Assembly (NCBI GenBank): GCA_903909605.1
Contig: CAIVWH010000030.1
Span: forward strand, 39,091-103,090
Origin: an uncultured Micrococcales bacterium
Lineage (GTDB): Bacteria > Actinomycetota > Actinomycetes > Actinomycetales > Microbacteriaceae
Direction: 5' to 3'
DNA length: 64,000 nt
Part shown: positions 20,281-30,006 of the stretch, in pieces
How positions within the stretch are numbered: position 1 is the first letter of the stretch
Layout of the letters: each line of letters opens with the position of its first letter
Translations under genes and position numbers: made by a program
Notes under the pieces: generated by a model
Told to the model about the DNA's origin: nothing
The model's database searches: none
Seen by the model: the letters and a program-made list of their open reading frames with translations, nothing else

Positions 20281-21686
20281 TCAAGCGCATCCTGATTTTG
20301 CTTGCAGCGGTCTTCACGCTTCTGGTCAGCGTCTTCTTCGCGCCAAAGTTTGCAGTCACGTCGGGTGCTCTTGTCGACACGAATTCGGTTTCGGTCGCGG
20401 CCGCCGAGTTGAAACTGGTTTGCCCGGGTGCAGCAATTTTGAGCGGCGGCTCGGCGGGAACATCCGTTGGCAGTTTTGCGCGCATTGGTCAGGCGGCGGT
20501 GCTCGGCTCGGCAGGCGGCTCGAACACTTCGATTCAGCCGCTGAACGGCGCCGGCTCGACAACCACTGGCAGCCCGGCATTTGGCGCGGCCAGCTCGGCG
20601 GTCATCGGCCTGACCTCGCAGCAGCAGGGCAGCACGGCACTGAATGCCGGCCAGTTGCAAAGCGTTGCCAATGCCCGTCTCAACGGCCTGATGGGCGCCT
20701 CGTGCCAAGCGCCGAGCACCGACCTTTGGTTGATCGGTGGCGATACCTCGACCGGTCGCGAGACTCTGCTGCTACTTACTAATCCGAGCAATGCCGCGGC
20801 CACCGTGAGCGTAACGGCGGTGGGCCTAGGCGGAGCCACCGCTTCATCGAGCGGAGTCTCGGTTGCCGCGGCCAGTTCGCAAATCGTGCCGATTTCCTCG
20901 ATTCTTCCTGAGACCAAATCAATCGCGGTTCACGTGGTCAGCCACGGCAGCGCGGTTGCGGCTTGGTTGCAGCAGCGAACTCTGCGCGGCCTTAGCTATG
21001 CGGGCGCCGATTTTGTTTCACCAAGCGCTGGCCTTTCGACAACGCTGCAGGTGCCCGGCATCATGATTCGTGGCAGCAAGGATGGCAACGCACTTGCCGC
21101 GGCAAATCCCGACTATTTCGATCTGATTCCAACTCTGCGGGTTTACAACCCGAGCTCGACCACTGTCAATTTCGTCGCGCAGATTTTTGGCGCAGATAGC
21201 AAAACTTTCGGAACGGTCATTCGCGACAGCGTGCCCGGAAATTCGGTTTCAGATTTCACAATCACCGGGCTACAGGATGGCGACTACTCCGCGTTCGTGA
21301 AGGCGGACTCTGCGATTAGCGCATCCGTGCGATTGCCGCGCACCAACAAGTCGCACAACCCGGCGACCGACTTTGCCTGGTTGCCTGCAGCTCAGAACCT
21401 CAGCGGCGCAAATGCCATCACCGTGCCGGCCACAGGCGTCTCGAAGTTGAGCATCACCAACTCTGCGACTTCGGCAGTGAGCGTGAGTGTAAATGGGTCG
21501 ACAATTTCTATCGCTGCTCAATCGACTGTCACGGTTGCAGTGCCCGCAGCCAAGACAATCTTGATTGATTCAGGCAGCGCCGCAATTGGGGCAACGCTGG
21601 TGGTCGATGTGTCTGGTTCGGTTGCGGCCCTGCCGGTGGTGAACTACGAAAACCTGGGCAACCGGGTCGACGTTTTGGTTCGTTAG
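20277..21686 (+). CDS. DUF5719-like secreted protein
   Basis: N-terminal signal/TM; repeated beta-rich Ala/Ser/Thr/Val domains; ATGA overlap with upstream GT2. Confidence 0.65.
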   Translation: MIKRILILLAAVFTLLVSVFFAPKFAVTSGALVDTNSVSVAAAELKLVCPGAAILSGGSAGTSVGSFARIGQAAVLGSAGGSNTSIQPLNGAGSTTTGSPAFGAASSAVIGLTSQQQGSTALNAGQLQSVANARLNGLMGASCQAPSTDLWLIGGDTSTGRETLLLLTNPSNAAATVSVTAVGLGGATASSSGVSVAAASSQIVPISSILPETKSIAVHVVSHGSAVAAWLQQRTLRGLSYAGADFVSPSAGLSTTLQVPGIMIRGSKDGNALAAANPDYFDLIPTLRVYNPSSTTVNFVAQIFGADSKTFGTVIRDSVPGNSVSDFTITGLQDGDYSAFVKADSAISASVRLPRTNKSHNPATDFAWLPAAQNLSGANAITVPATGVSKLSITNSATSAVSVSVNGSTISIAAQSTVTVAVPAAKTILIDSGSAAIGATLVVDVSGSVAALPVVNYENLGNRVDVLVR

Positions 21687-21698
21687 GGCTTCAGAAAG

Positions 21699-22115
21699 TT
21701 AGTCTTCCGGCCCCTGCTGCCAGCGCTCATAGAAACGCCAGGGGTCGCTATCGGTCAGATAGCCGGCCGCCTCGAAAACCGCCTGCTCCACGTGCATGCG
21801 CTCGTGGTTTGCATCCATCCGCCGGCTGTGTCCGAGGCGTTCAATTGGCACCCGATAAATGGTGATCTCACACTTGTTGCGGTCTGCATCCCAGCGTCGA
21901 ACCTCGTCGCCGGTGACCTCGGGGGTATCGAGGGCCACCCAGGTCAGCTTGCCGAACTCGTCGGGGTATTGGTTCTTGAGAAAGAAGCAGACCACGGCAA
22001 CGGTTTCGGCAAAACGGGTGGCCTTGGCCGAGCCCGTGGTTACTTTTCCTGCCAGGATGGGGCGCCGCAGGCCTCGACCGTGGCGGTCTCGGTAGTTGGC
22101 TCGGCTGGCTCGCAT
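21699..22115 (-). CDS. Small zincin-like metallopeptidase family protein (Rv3259-like)
   Basis: From ATG at 22115: MRASRANYRDRHGRGLRRPI...CEITIYRVPIERLGHSRRMDANHERMHVEQAVFEAAGYL; HERMH = HExxH. Neighbour of DUF3499/manB as in mycobacteria. Confidence 0.75.
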   Translation of the reverse strand: MRASRANYRDRHGRGLRRPILAGKVTTGSAKATRFAETVAVVCFFLKNQYPDEFGKLTWVALDTPEVTGDEVRRWDADRNKCEITIYRVPIERLGHSRRMDANHERMHVEQAVFEAAGYLTDSDPWRFYERWQQGPED

Positions 22116-22138
22116 GGGGTCATTGTATTCTTGACCCG

Positions 22139-23776
22139 ATGAATCAGAGGTCTTGCTCAAAGATGACCTGCGGCGGGCCCGCGGTTGCGACTCTGACCTA
22201 CTCACACGAAGACCGAACCGCAGTTGTCGGCCCGCTCACCCCAGAGCACGAGCCGCACGCCTACGACCTCTGTGAGAAGCACGCCAAAAGCCTGACCGCC
22301 CCGATGGGGTGGCAGTTGATTCGTCATGGAGCCGTGCCAACCCCGCCGGCGCAGATCTCAACCGAAAGCAAACCGATGCCACTTAGAGACATAGTCAAGA
22401 GCTACGACGTTCGAGGTTTGGTCGGCACCCAGCTGACAGTCGACATGGTGCGCGCACTAGCCGCAGCGTTCGTCGACGAGGTCGAAGCAGCAGGCCAGGA
22501 TGTGGTGGTCGGTCACGACATGCGCGACTCATCACCAGAGTTCGCTGAGGCTTTTGCCGAAGGTGCTGCCGCTCGCGGCGCCAACGTTGTGTCAATCGGC
22601 CTTTGCTCGACCGACGAGTCATACTTTGCCAGCGGTTCGCTGAACGCTCCGGCTGCAATGTTTACCGCATCGCACAACCCGGCCACTTACAACGGCATCA
22701 AGTTTTCGCGTGCCGGCGCCAGGGGCATCAGCATCGACACCGGGCTTGGCAACATCCGCGACCGCGCAGAGATTTATCTTGAAAACGGCATCGAGTCGGT
22801 TGCGCAGCCTGGTGGTTTCCGTCAGGTGCACATCCTTGCCGACTACGCCGCTTACCTTCGAAAGCTCGTTGACCTGCGCGGCATTCGCAAGCTCAAGGTG
22901 GTTGTCGACGCTGGCAATGGCATGGGCGGCATGACGGTTCCGGCAGTGCTCGGCGCCGCAGCCGACCTAGAGAACCTTCCGCTCGAGATTGTTCCGCTCT
23001 ACTTCGAGCTCGATGGCACATTCCCGAACCACGAGGCCAACCCGCTCGACCCAAAGAACCTTGTCGACCTGCAGCGGGCTGTGCTCGAGCACGGCGCAGA
23101 CATCGGGCTAGCCTTCGACGGCGATGCAGACCGCTGCTTCGTCATCGACGAAAAGGGTGAGCCGGTTACCCCGAGCGCAGTGGCTGCCATTGTTGCTCGC
23201 CGTGAAATCGCCCGCGCTCGTCGCGAGTATCCGGGCAGTTCAATCACCGTGCTGCACAATCTGCTGACCTCGAACATCGTTCGCGAGGTCATCGAGAACG
23301 ACGGTGCGGTCGCGGTTCGCACCAAGGTCGGTCACTCGCTGATCAAGGATGAGATGGCCCGCACCAGCGCAATCTTCGGTGGCGAGCACAGCGCGCACTA
23401 TTACTTCAAGGACTTCTGGGGTGCAGACAACGGCATGCTCGCCGCGATGCACGTGCTTGCCGAGTTCGGTCACCAGGATGCACCGCTGAGCGAATTCGCC
23501 CGCCAGTACAACCCATACTTCCTCAGTGGCGAAATCAACTCGACGGTTGCCGATGTTGCCGCCGCAAAGCAGCGCGTGCTCGACGCCTTCGAGGGTCGCG
23601 CCAGCTTTGAGCAGTTCGACGGAATCACCCTTAGTTCGAAGCCGCAGAGCAACTGGTGGTGGGCAAACGTTCGCAGTTCGAACACCGAACCGCTGCTTCG
23701 CCTAAACGTCGAGGCCGCCAACGAGGCCACCATGGCCGCGGTTCGCGACGAGCTGCTCGCACTTATTCGCGCTTAA
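22139..23776 (+). CDS. manB: DUF3499 domain fused in frame to phosphomannomutase/phosphoglucomutase
   Basis: aa 1-~65: [32 protein letters not shown]...[24 protein letters not shown] (DUF3499-like); aa ~80-545: [20 protein letters not shown]...[18 protein letters not shown]...[14 protein letters not shown]...[21 protein letters not shown] (phosphohexomutase). No intervening stop codon. Confidence 0.9.
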   Translation: MNQRSCSKMTCGGPAVATLTYSHEDRTAVVGPLTPEHEPHAYDLCEKHAKSLTAPMGWQLIRHGAVPTPPAQISTESKPMPLRDIVKSYDVRGLVGTQLTVDMVRALAAAFVDEVEAAGQDVVVGHDMRDSSPEFAEAFAEGAAARGANVVSIGLCSTDESYFASGSLNAPAAMFTASHNPATYNGIKFSRAGARGISIDTGLGNIRDRAEIYLENGIESVAQPGGFRQVHILADYAAYLRKLVDLRGIRKLKVVVDAGNGMGGMTVPAVLGAAADLENLPLEIVPLYFELDGTFPNHEANPLDPKNLVDLQRAVLEHGADIGLAFDGDADRCFVIDEKGEPVTPSAVAAIVARREIARARREYPGSSITVLHNLLTSNIVREVIENDGAVAVRTKVGHSLIKDEMARTSAIFGGEHSAHYYFKDFWGADNGMLAAMHVLAEFGHQDAPLSEFARQYNPYFLSGEINSTVADVAAAKQRVLDAFEGRASFEQFDGITLSSKPQSNWWWANVRSSNTEPLLRLNVEAANEATMAAVRDELLALIRA

Positions 23777-23786
23777 ACTAATAGGG

Positions 23787-25235
23787 ATGAACGCTCCCTT
23801 CCCATACAAAGTCAAAGACCTCTCGCTTGCCGAGGCCGGTCGCCATCAGATTCGTCTAGCCGAGCACGAAATGCCCGGCCTCATGGCGCTGCGTGCCGAG
23901 TTCGCCGCTAGCCAGCCGCTCAAGGGCGCTCGCATTGCCGGCTCGCTGCACATGACCGTGCAGACCGCGGTCCTGATCGAAACCCTGGTTGCGCTCGGTG
24001 CCGAGGTTCGCTGGGCTTCGTGCAACATCTTTTCAACCCAGGATGAGGCTGCGGCCGCCGTTGTAGTCGGTCCAACCGGGACCGCTGAGAACCCCAAGGG
24101 TGTTCCATGCTTCGCCTGGAAGGGCGAGAGCCTCGAAGAGTACTGGTGGTGCACCGAGCAGATTTTGGTTTGGGGCGAAAACGCCGCCGAGGGCCCGAAC
24201 ATGATTCTCGACGATGGTGGCGACGCAACGCTTCTGGTCCACAAGGGGCGCGAATACGAGCTCGCCGGGTCGGTGCCAACCGCGAAGGCGGATGACAGCG
24301 ATGAGTGGAAGATCATCCTCGATGTGTTGAAGCGTTCGGTTGCAACTGCACCGACTCGCTACACCGAAATCGCAAAGCAGATTCAGGGTGTCACCGAAGA
24401 AACCACCACCGGTGTTCACCGACTCTACGAGCTGCACGCAAGCGGAGACCTGCTGTTCACCGCAATCAATGTGAACGACTCGGTCACCAAGTCGAAGTTT
24501 GACAACAAGTATGGAATTCGTCACTCATTGCCAGATGGCTTAAACCGAGCTACCGACGTTCTTATCGGCGGCAAGGTGGTTCTCGTTGCCGGCTACGGAG
24601 ATGTGGGCAAGGGCTCTGCCGATGCAATGCGCGGCCAGGGTGCCCGCGTAATCGTCACCGAGATCGACCCGATTTGCGCGCTGCAGGCGGCGATGGATGG
24701 CTACCAGGTCAGCACCATCGAAGCAGTGCTCGGTGAGGTCGACATCTTCATCTCGGCAACAGGAAACACCGGTGTCATCAGTGTCGAGCACATGCTCGGC
24801 ATGAAGCACAACGCAATCGTTGCGAACGTCGGTCACTTCGATAACGAGATCGACATGGCGGGGCTCGCCAAGCTTGCCGGAGCCAGGCGCATCGAGATCA
24901 AGCCACAGGTGCACGAGTGGATGCTGCCTAACGGCCGCTCGATCCTGGTGCTCAGCGAGGGTCGCCTGATGAACCTCGGCAATGCCACCGGCCACCCGAG
25001 TTTCGTGATGAGCAACTCATTCAGCAACCAGGTGCTCGCCCAGATCGAGCTGTTCACCAAGCGCGACCAGTATCCGCTTGGGGTCTACGTGCTGCCGAAG
25101 CACCTCGATGAGAAGGTTGCCCGTTTGCACCTTGCGGCTCTTGGGGTTCAATTGACAGAGTTAACCCCACTGCAGGCCGACTACATCGGGGTTCCGATCG
25201 AAGGCCCGTATAAGCCCGAGCACTACCGCTATTAG
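23787..25235 (+). CDS. sahH: Adenosylhomocysteinase
   Basis: [29 protein letters not shown]...[42 protein letters not shown]...C-term YKPEHYRY. Confidence 0.97.
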   Translation: MNAPFPYKVKDLSLAEAGRHQIRLAEHEMPGLMALRAEFAASQPLKGARIAGSLHMTVQTAVLIETLVALGAEVRWASCNIFSTQDEAAAAVVVGPTGTAENPKGVPCFAWKGESLEEYWWCTEQILVWGENAAEGPNMILDDGGDATLLVHKGREYELAGSVPTAKADDSDEWKIILDVLKRSVATAPTRYTEIAKQIQGVTEETTTGVHRLYELHASGDLLFTAINVNDSVTKSKFDNKYGIRHSLPDGLNRATDVLIGGKVVLVAGYGDVGKGSADAMRGQGARVIVTEIDPICALQAAMDGYQVSTIEAVLGEVDIFISATGNTGVISVEHMLGMKHNAIVANVGHFDNEIDMAGLAKLAGARRIEIKPQVHEWMLPNGRSILVLSEGRLMNLGNATGHPSFVMSNSFSNQVLAQIELFTKRDQYPLGVYVLPKHLDEKVARLHLAALGVQLTELTPLQADYIGVPIEGPYKPEHYRY

Positions 25236-25244
25236 GAGTCACAG

Positions 25245-25946
25245 TTGAGCTGGAAGATTTTGGTCGTCGAAGACGAACAACCCGTGCTCGACATGGCCGA
25301 AATGTGGCTGGGCAACGCTGGGCACAGGGTAATTACCTGCACAGACGGCAATCAGGCCCTAGAGATTTTCAAGAAGACCAAGCCAGACATCGTAGTTCTC
25401 GATTGGCAGCTGCCGGGCATCCAGGGAATTGACTTGCTGCCGCAGATGCTGGCAATTTCAAATGTGCCGATCTTGATGGCCAGCGCCAAAACCGACATCG
25501 AAGAAGTTGAACGTGCACTGGAACTCGGTGCGGTCGATTACATCAAGAAGTCTTACGGCGGCAAAGAGCTGGTTGCCAAAATCAACGCGGTGATGACTCG
25601 ACCTGAGCGCAAAGAGAACACCCACATCAAAATCGGGCCAATCGATATCGACGTCTCCGCCTATGACGTTCGTCGCAATGGCGAGCGCATTGCGCTAACC
25701 CCGCTTGAGTTCAAGTTGCTCTTGACCATCGCAGAGACCCCCGACCACACCTTCACTCGCGAAGAGTTGCTGAAAGAAGTTTGGGACCACAAGAACCTGC
25801 CCGACCCTAGTGAATCAAAAAACAAGGTCGACACCCGTTTGGTCAACGTTCACATTCAGCGCCTGCGCTCGAAGGTCGAAACCAACCCGGATGACCCACA
25901 GATCGTGACCACAATCCGAGGCCGCGGTTATAAGGCCGGCTTCTAG
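25245..25946 (+). CDS. mtrA: Two-component response regulator MtrA (OmpR/PhoB type)
   Basis: TTG start with AGGAG RBS; receiver (VVEDEQPVLDMAEMWL...IVVLDWQLPGIQG) and winged helix (LTPLEFKLLLTIAETPDHTFTREELLKEVW...VNVHIQRLRSKVE...TIRGRGYKAGF); upstream of mtrB and lpqB. Confidence 0.93.
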   Translation: MSWKILVVEDEQPVLDMAEMWLGNAGHRVITCTDGNQALEIFKKTKPDIVVLDWQLPGIQGIDLLPQMLAISNVPILMASAKTDIEEVERALELGAVDYIKKSYGGKELVAKINAVMTRPERKENTHIKIGPIDIDVSAYDVRRNGERIALTPLEFKLLLTIAETPDHTFTREELLKEVWDHKNLPDPSESKNKVDTRLVNVHIQRLRSKVETNPDDPQIVTTIRGRGYKAGF

Positions 25947-25953
25947 CCAACCA

Positions 25954-27519
25954 ATGCCTCGCCTGTTCAAGCGTTTTGCGTCGTTACTGCGACGCTCGCT
26001 TCAGGCTCGCGCAGTCGTTTCAACCGTTGCACTTAGTGCGGTTGCGCTCATCGTGCTTGGTGGTTTTCTCTCGTTCGGCATCGGCAACGGTTTGTTTCAA
26101 ACCCGAGTTCAGGATGTGCTTCAGGAGTCGGAGCGTGCGGTAGGGGACATCCAGGGCACGTTCTCGGCATCAAGCGCGACCGACGAGGTGGCCCTGCAGA
26201 CCCTGATGAACTCAGTCGTGCCGAAACTTGAGAACACCACCTCGAGCCAGACCCGCTGGGTGGCGCTGCTTCGAGAGCCAGGCCAGCAGTCGCTGCTGCT
26301 GCAGAGCCCGATCTCGTCGAGCCTAGACATTGCGCTGATTTCACCGACAATTCGCGAACGGGCTCGCCAGTCTGACAACAAGCTGGTCTACCAGTCGGTT
26401 TCGATTCCTGTGGGTTCAGCAAGACATCCGGGTTTGGTGGTCGGCTCGAAGCTCGATATTCCGCTCGCCGGTAAATACGAGCTCTACCTGGTTTACGACC
26501 TCAACCCCGAGCAGCAAACCTTGAACCTGGTGCAGGGCACGCTGGTTATCGGCGGTTTGGTTCTGCTTGCCCTGATAGCTCTGGTTTCCTATCTGGTTTC
26601 TTCTCGCATCACTGGCCCGATTCGACTGGCCGCCGAGGTTGCCGAGCGCATCGAAGGTGGCGAACTCGATGAGCGTCTGCCTGAAAAGGGTGAAGACGTG
26701 CTTGCCCAGTTGGCGCGTTCGTTCAACAAGATGACTGTTTCGCTGCAACGTCAGATTGACGATTACAAGAGCGTCTCGAAGATCCAGCAGCAGTTCGTCG
26801 CAGACGTTAGCCACGAACTTCGCACCCCGCTCACCGCAATCAAGATGGCAGACGAGCTCATCTATGACAACCGCTCGAGCATGGTCGAGCCACTGGCGAA
26901 AAGCGCCGAGGCAATGCACTCGCAAATCGTTCGTTTCGAGCGCCTGCTCGAAGCCCTGCTCGAAATTTCGCGCTATGACGCCGGAGCCATTCAGGGTCGC
27001 TTCGAAAAGTTCAACCTGATCGAAACAGTCGAGTCTGCAATTGCCTCGGTGGATGCGCTTGCCAAGAAACATGGAACCGCGATAATTCTGGAGACCGCGA
27101 AGAGCGAAGTAATTGCCGAGATTGACGAGCAACGCATCGAGCGACTGATTCGCAACCTGCTGGCAAACGCGGTTGAGCACGGTGAGGGTAAGCCCATCCA
27201 TGTTGCAATCGGTGAGGCCAAGAATGCTGTGGCAGTGAGCGTCACCGACCACGGCGTTGGAATGAACCGTGATCAACTCGACAACGTATTTTCGCGATTC
27301 TGGCGCGCAGACCCCGCCCGCAAGCGCAGCATCGGTGGCACGGGTCTCGGCCTTTCGATCGCCCAGGCAGATGCCGCCCTACACAACGGCTGGCTGCAGG
27401 TATGGGCTAAGCCGGGCGAGGGTGCCAGCTTCCGCCTAACCCTTCCGCGCCGGCAGGGCGTCGCATTCAGCCAGTCGCCACTGCCGTTGCCACCAAAGAA
27501 GAAGGTGGCCGATGCGTAA
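25954..27519 (+). CDS. mtrB: Two-component sensor histidine kinase MtrB
   Basis: Two TMs, HAMP, FVADVSHELRTPLTAIKMADELIYD, IRNLLANAVEHGEG, GGTGLGLSIAQADA. Confidence 0.94.
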   Translation: MPRLFKRFASLLRRSLQARAVVSTVALSAVALIVLGGFLSFGIGNGLFQTRVQDVLQESERAVGDIQGTFSASSATDEVALQTLMNSVVPKLENTTSSQTRWVALLREPGQQSLLLQSPISSSLDIALISPTIRERARQSDNKLVYQSVSIPVGSARHPGLVVGSKLDIPLAGKYELYLVYDLNPEQQTLNLVQGTLVIGGLVLLALIALVSYLVSSRITGPIRLAAEVAERIEGGELDERLPEKGEDVLAQLARSFNKMTVSLQRQIDDYKSVSKIQQQFVADVSHELRTPLTAIKMADELIYDNRSSMVEPLAKSAEAMHSQIVRFERLLEALLEISRYDAGAIQGRFEKFNLIETVESAIASVDALAKKHGTAIILETAKSEVIAEIDEQRIERLIRNLLANAVEHGEGKPIHVAIGEAKNAVAVSVTDHGVGMNRDQLDNVFSRFWRADPARKRSIGGTGLGLSIAQADAALHNGWLQVWAKPGEGASFRLTLPRRQGVAFSQSPLPLPPKKKVADA

Positions 27520-29170
27520 GTCAGTTCTCGTCGCGCTGTTGGCGGGCATGCTCGCGCTTAGCGGCTGCGCCCAGATTCCTACCGATTCCGCGGTTCAAGT
27601 TGGCAGCGACATCCATTCAACTGTCACCAGTGATTACACGTACTACTCACCGAATGGCCCGAGTGTGGGTGATGGGCAATCAGAAATCTTGAATGGCTTC
27701 ATCAATGCTTTCACTGGGCCGCAAGACGATTACCTCGTTGCTCGCGAGTTCTTGACAGCCAAGCTGGCGTCGGCCTGGAGCCCGAACAAAAACCTCTACG
27801 TCGAAAATGCCCGCCCGGTTATTTCATATCAGGGAACAGCCGCCGCTACTGTCGAAGTTCAGGCTGCGGCCAGTCTCGATGAGCAGGGTCGCTACACGTC
27901 ATTCGCTGCACCGGAAACCCACAAGCTCAAGTTTGAATTCGCCAAGGAGAACGGGCAGTGGCGCATTGCCAGTGCACCGAATGCGACCATCCTGGTTCGC
28001 CCAGTTTTTGACGTGCTGTTCAAGAGCTACAACCTCTACTTCTACGACCAGCAGATGCGCTACCTAATTCCCGATCTGCGCTGGTTCCCGACCCGACCTT
28101 CCACCGGAACCCGTTTGGTTTCCGCATTGCTGGCTGGCCCTAGCGCTTGGCTGAGCAAGGTCGCATACAGCAGTTTCCCGAACGGCACAAAGCTCGCTCT
28201 CGAATCGGTTCCCATCACGGATGGCACTGCCGTAGTTGACCTGAACGCTGCGGCCGCAAAGGCGACCACGGATCAGCTGCAGCACATGCTTGCGCAGCTG
28301 AATGCGACACTGACTCAGGTGACCTCGGTTTACGGAACCGTGATTCGAATCGTTCACGTGCCGCAATCAATCTCTGAACTGCCATACCGACTTGCACTCA
28401 GCACCAACACAATTCCATACGAGCTTGGCGAAGGAAGCCTCGGCAACCTCTCTGGGGCCAATAGCGTTGCCGCGGCGAGCTCTCAGGCCAGGGCCCTACT
28501 TGCCACCGATTTCGCGGTAAACAACGAGAACACCCTGGTTGCCTACCTGAGCGCCTCCGGGGTCTCGGTGGTCAAGAACTACAAGGGTTCCACGGCGCCA
28601 ACCTTGGTGGACAATCGGCCTAACCTGCTGCGACCCGCAATCGACCCGCAGGGTTACACCTTCAGCCTGGGCAGCAGTAAGGGGTCGGTGCTGCGAGCAT
28701 TCGACAGAACGGGCAGACAAATCTTTGTCTTCGGCGGCTGGCTCGCACAGGCTGAACACGTGAGTTTCGCAATTTCCAAAGAGGGGTCGCGCCTGGCTGT
28801 CGTGTTGCGCAACGGTGCAGACACTCGGGCTTATGTCGCCGCGATCATCCGTGACTATCAGGGAGTGCCGATTGGCATTGCAGACCCGCTATTAATTTCC
28901 TCCGCAAAAATCGTTGGCAACGGAATCGGCTGGGTCGGTGAGGATTCTGTCGGTTTTGTGGCCGCAGTCGAAGGTTTGGTTACCACTCCGATGATTGTCA
29001 CTATCGGTGGAGACACAAAGACGCTCAGCTCTGTTCCAGGCGCGGTTGAATTCGTTGCTTCTGGCACTGATTCGAGCCAACTCGTTCTTGACTCGCACGG
29101 TTCGGTTCTCGAGCTGCGCGGCTTCTCCTGGCAACTAGTCAAAACCGGCGTGAAGCAATTGCACTTTTAG
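27512..29170 (+). CDS. lpqB: Lipoprotein LpqB (GerMN / beta-propeller)
   Basis: Lipobox LALSGCAQIPTDSAV; VSALLAGPSAWLSKVAYSSFPNGTKLALESVPITDGTAVVDLN (GerMN); position after mtrB. Confidence 0.92.
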   Translation: MRKSVLVALLAGMLALSGCAQIPTDSAVQVGSDIHSTVTSDYTYYSPNGPSVGDGQSEILNGFINAFTGPQDDYLVAREFLTAKLASAWSPNKNLYVENARPVISYQGTAAATVEVQAAASLDEQGRYTSFAAPETHKLKFEFAKENGQWRIASAPNATILVRPVFDVLFKSYNLYFYDQQMRYLIPDLRWFPTRPSTGTRLVSALLAGPSAWLSKVAYSSFPNGTKLALESVPITDGTAVVDLNAAAAKATTDQLQHMLAQLNATLTQVTSVYGTVIRIVHVPQSISELPYRLALSTNTIPYELGEGSLGNLSGANSVAAASSQARALLATDFAVNNENTLVAYLSASGVSVVKNYKGSTAPTLVDNRPNLLRPAIDPQGYTFSLGSSKGSVLRAFDRTGRQIFVFGGWLAQAEHVSFAISKEGSRLAVVLRNGADTRAYVAAIIRDYQGVPIGIADPLLISSAKIVGNGIGWVGEDSVGFVAAVEGLVTTPMIVTIGGDTKTLSSVPGAVEFVASGTDSSQLVLDSHGSVLELRGFSWQLVKTGVKQLHF

Positions 29171-29187
29171 TCGGGGTCCACAACTTG

Positions 29188-29231
29188 TAGCTGGTAGTTT
29201 CAACAGCTTTAGTTGGCAGTTTCAACAACTT
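29188..29231 (+). repeat. Tandem pair of 22-bp imperfect palindromic repeats in the lpqB-comF intergenic region
   Basis: 29188-29209 TAGCTGGTAGTTTCAACAGCTT and 29210-29231 TAGTTGGCAGTTTCAACAACTT, 19/22 identical; each has 5-bp inverted arms (AGCTG/CAGCT and AGTTG/CAACT). Confidence 0.85.
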
Positions 29232-29306
29232 CGATCTATCTGGTTCATTCTCCACAGATTTCAAAACGGATGCGCATCCGGCTTTGTTCTCGACAATCCT
29301 CTTACC

Positions 29307-29954
29307 GTGCGATTTTTTGAAATGTTCTTGCCGAGTAATTGCGTTTCGTGTGGGCGAGAGCCGTCTGTGTTGTGCGAGAGCTGTCGCCTTGGCTTGAACG
29401 AGTCGGTTCGCCCGATTAGCCGAGCAGGGCTCGATGGCTTCTGCCTCATCGAATACGGCGACCTTGGCAGTGCGCTGTTGCACGCCTTCAAGTCGGGTGG
29501 TTTCTTCGCTCTGGGTCAATCGCTGGCGGCCAGGTTGGCCGTTCTGCAACCCAAGCCAACGGTCGATTTGCTGGTTGCCGCACCTTCCTCTGCCGAGGCA
29601 ACTCGTGCCCGCGGTTTTGTGCCTGCCGGGGTGATAGCCGCCACACTTGGCAGGGCTTGGGGGCTGCCGGTGTTCGAGAGCTGTCTGGTGCGTGAGGTCG
29701 CCGATCAGGCCGGCCTAAGCGCCGATCAGCGGCGCCGCAATCTCGCGGGGGCCATGGCTGTCGGCCAGCCACTGAGCGGCAAGACGGTTTGGCTGGTCGA
29801 CGACATCACTACAACGGGCTCGACCCTGGCCGAGCTTGCCGCGGTATGCAGAGCGGCAGGCGCATCCGTGGCTGGTTTCTCGACCCTTGCCCAGACCTCG
29901 CTGAGGCACAACCCAAGCCCCCATTTGGCTGTGGAGGGCCTGAATAGCCCCTGA
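29307..29954 (+). CDS. comF: ComF-family phosphoribosyltransferase
   Basis: GTG start; zinc ribbon [27 protein letters not shown] motif [27 protein letters not shown]; Rx4GF-type TRARGF. Confidence 0.92.
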   Translation: MRFFEMFLPSNCVSCGREPSVLCESCRLGLNESVRPISRAGLDGFCLIEYGDLGSALLHAFKSGGFFALGQSLAARLAVLQPKPTVDLLVAAPSSAEATRARGFVPAGVIAATLGRAWGLPVFESCLVREVADQAGLSADQRRRNLAGAMAVGQPLSGKTVWLVDDITTTGSTLAELAAVCRAAGASVAGFSTLAQTSLRHNPSPHLAVEGLNSP

Positions 29955-30006
29955 ATCGGGCCTTCTGCCTCGCCTAAGATGGTCAAAGACCCATTTAGGA
30001 GCGATT

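Noticed and set aside
26416-27276. 286-aa minus-strand ORF antisense to mtrB
   Set aside because: mtrB in the opposite strand has full HAMP/HisKA/HATPase motifs; the antisense ORF has none.
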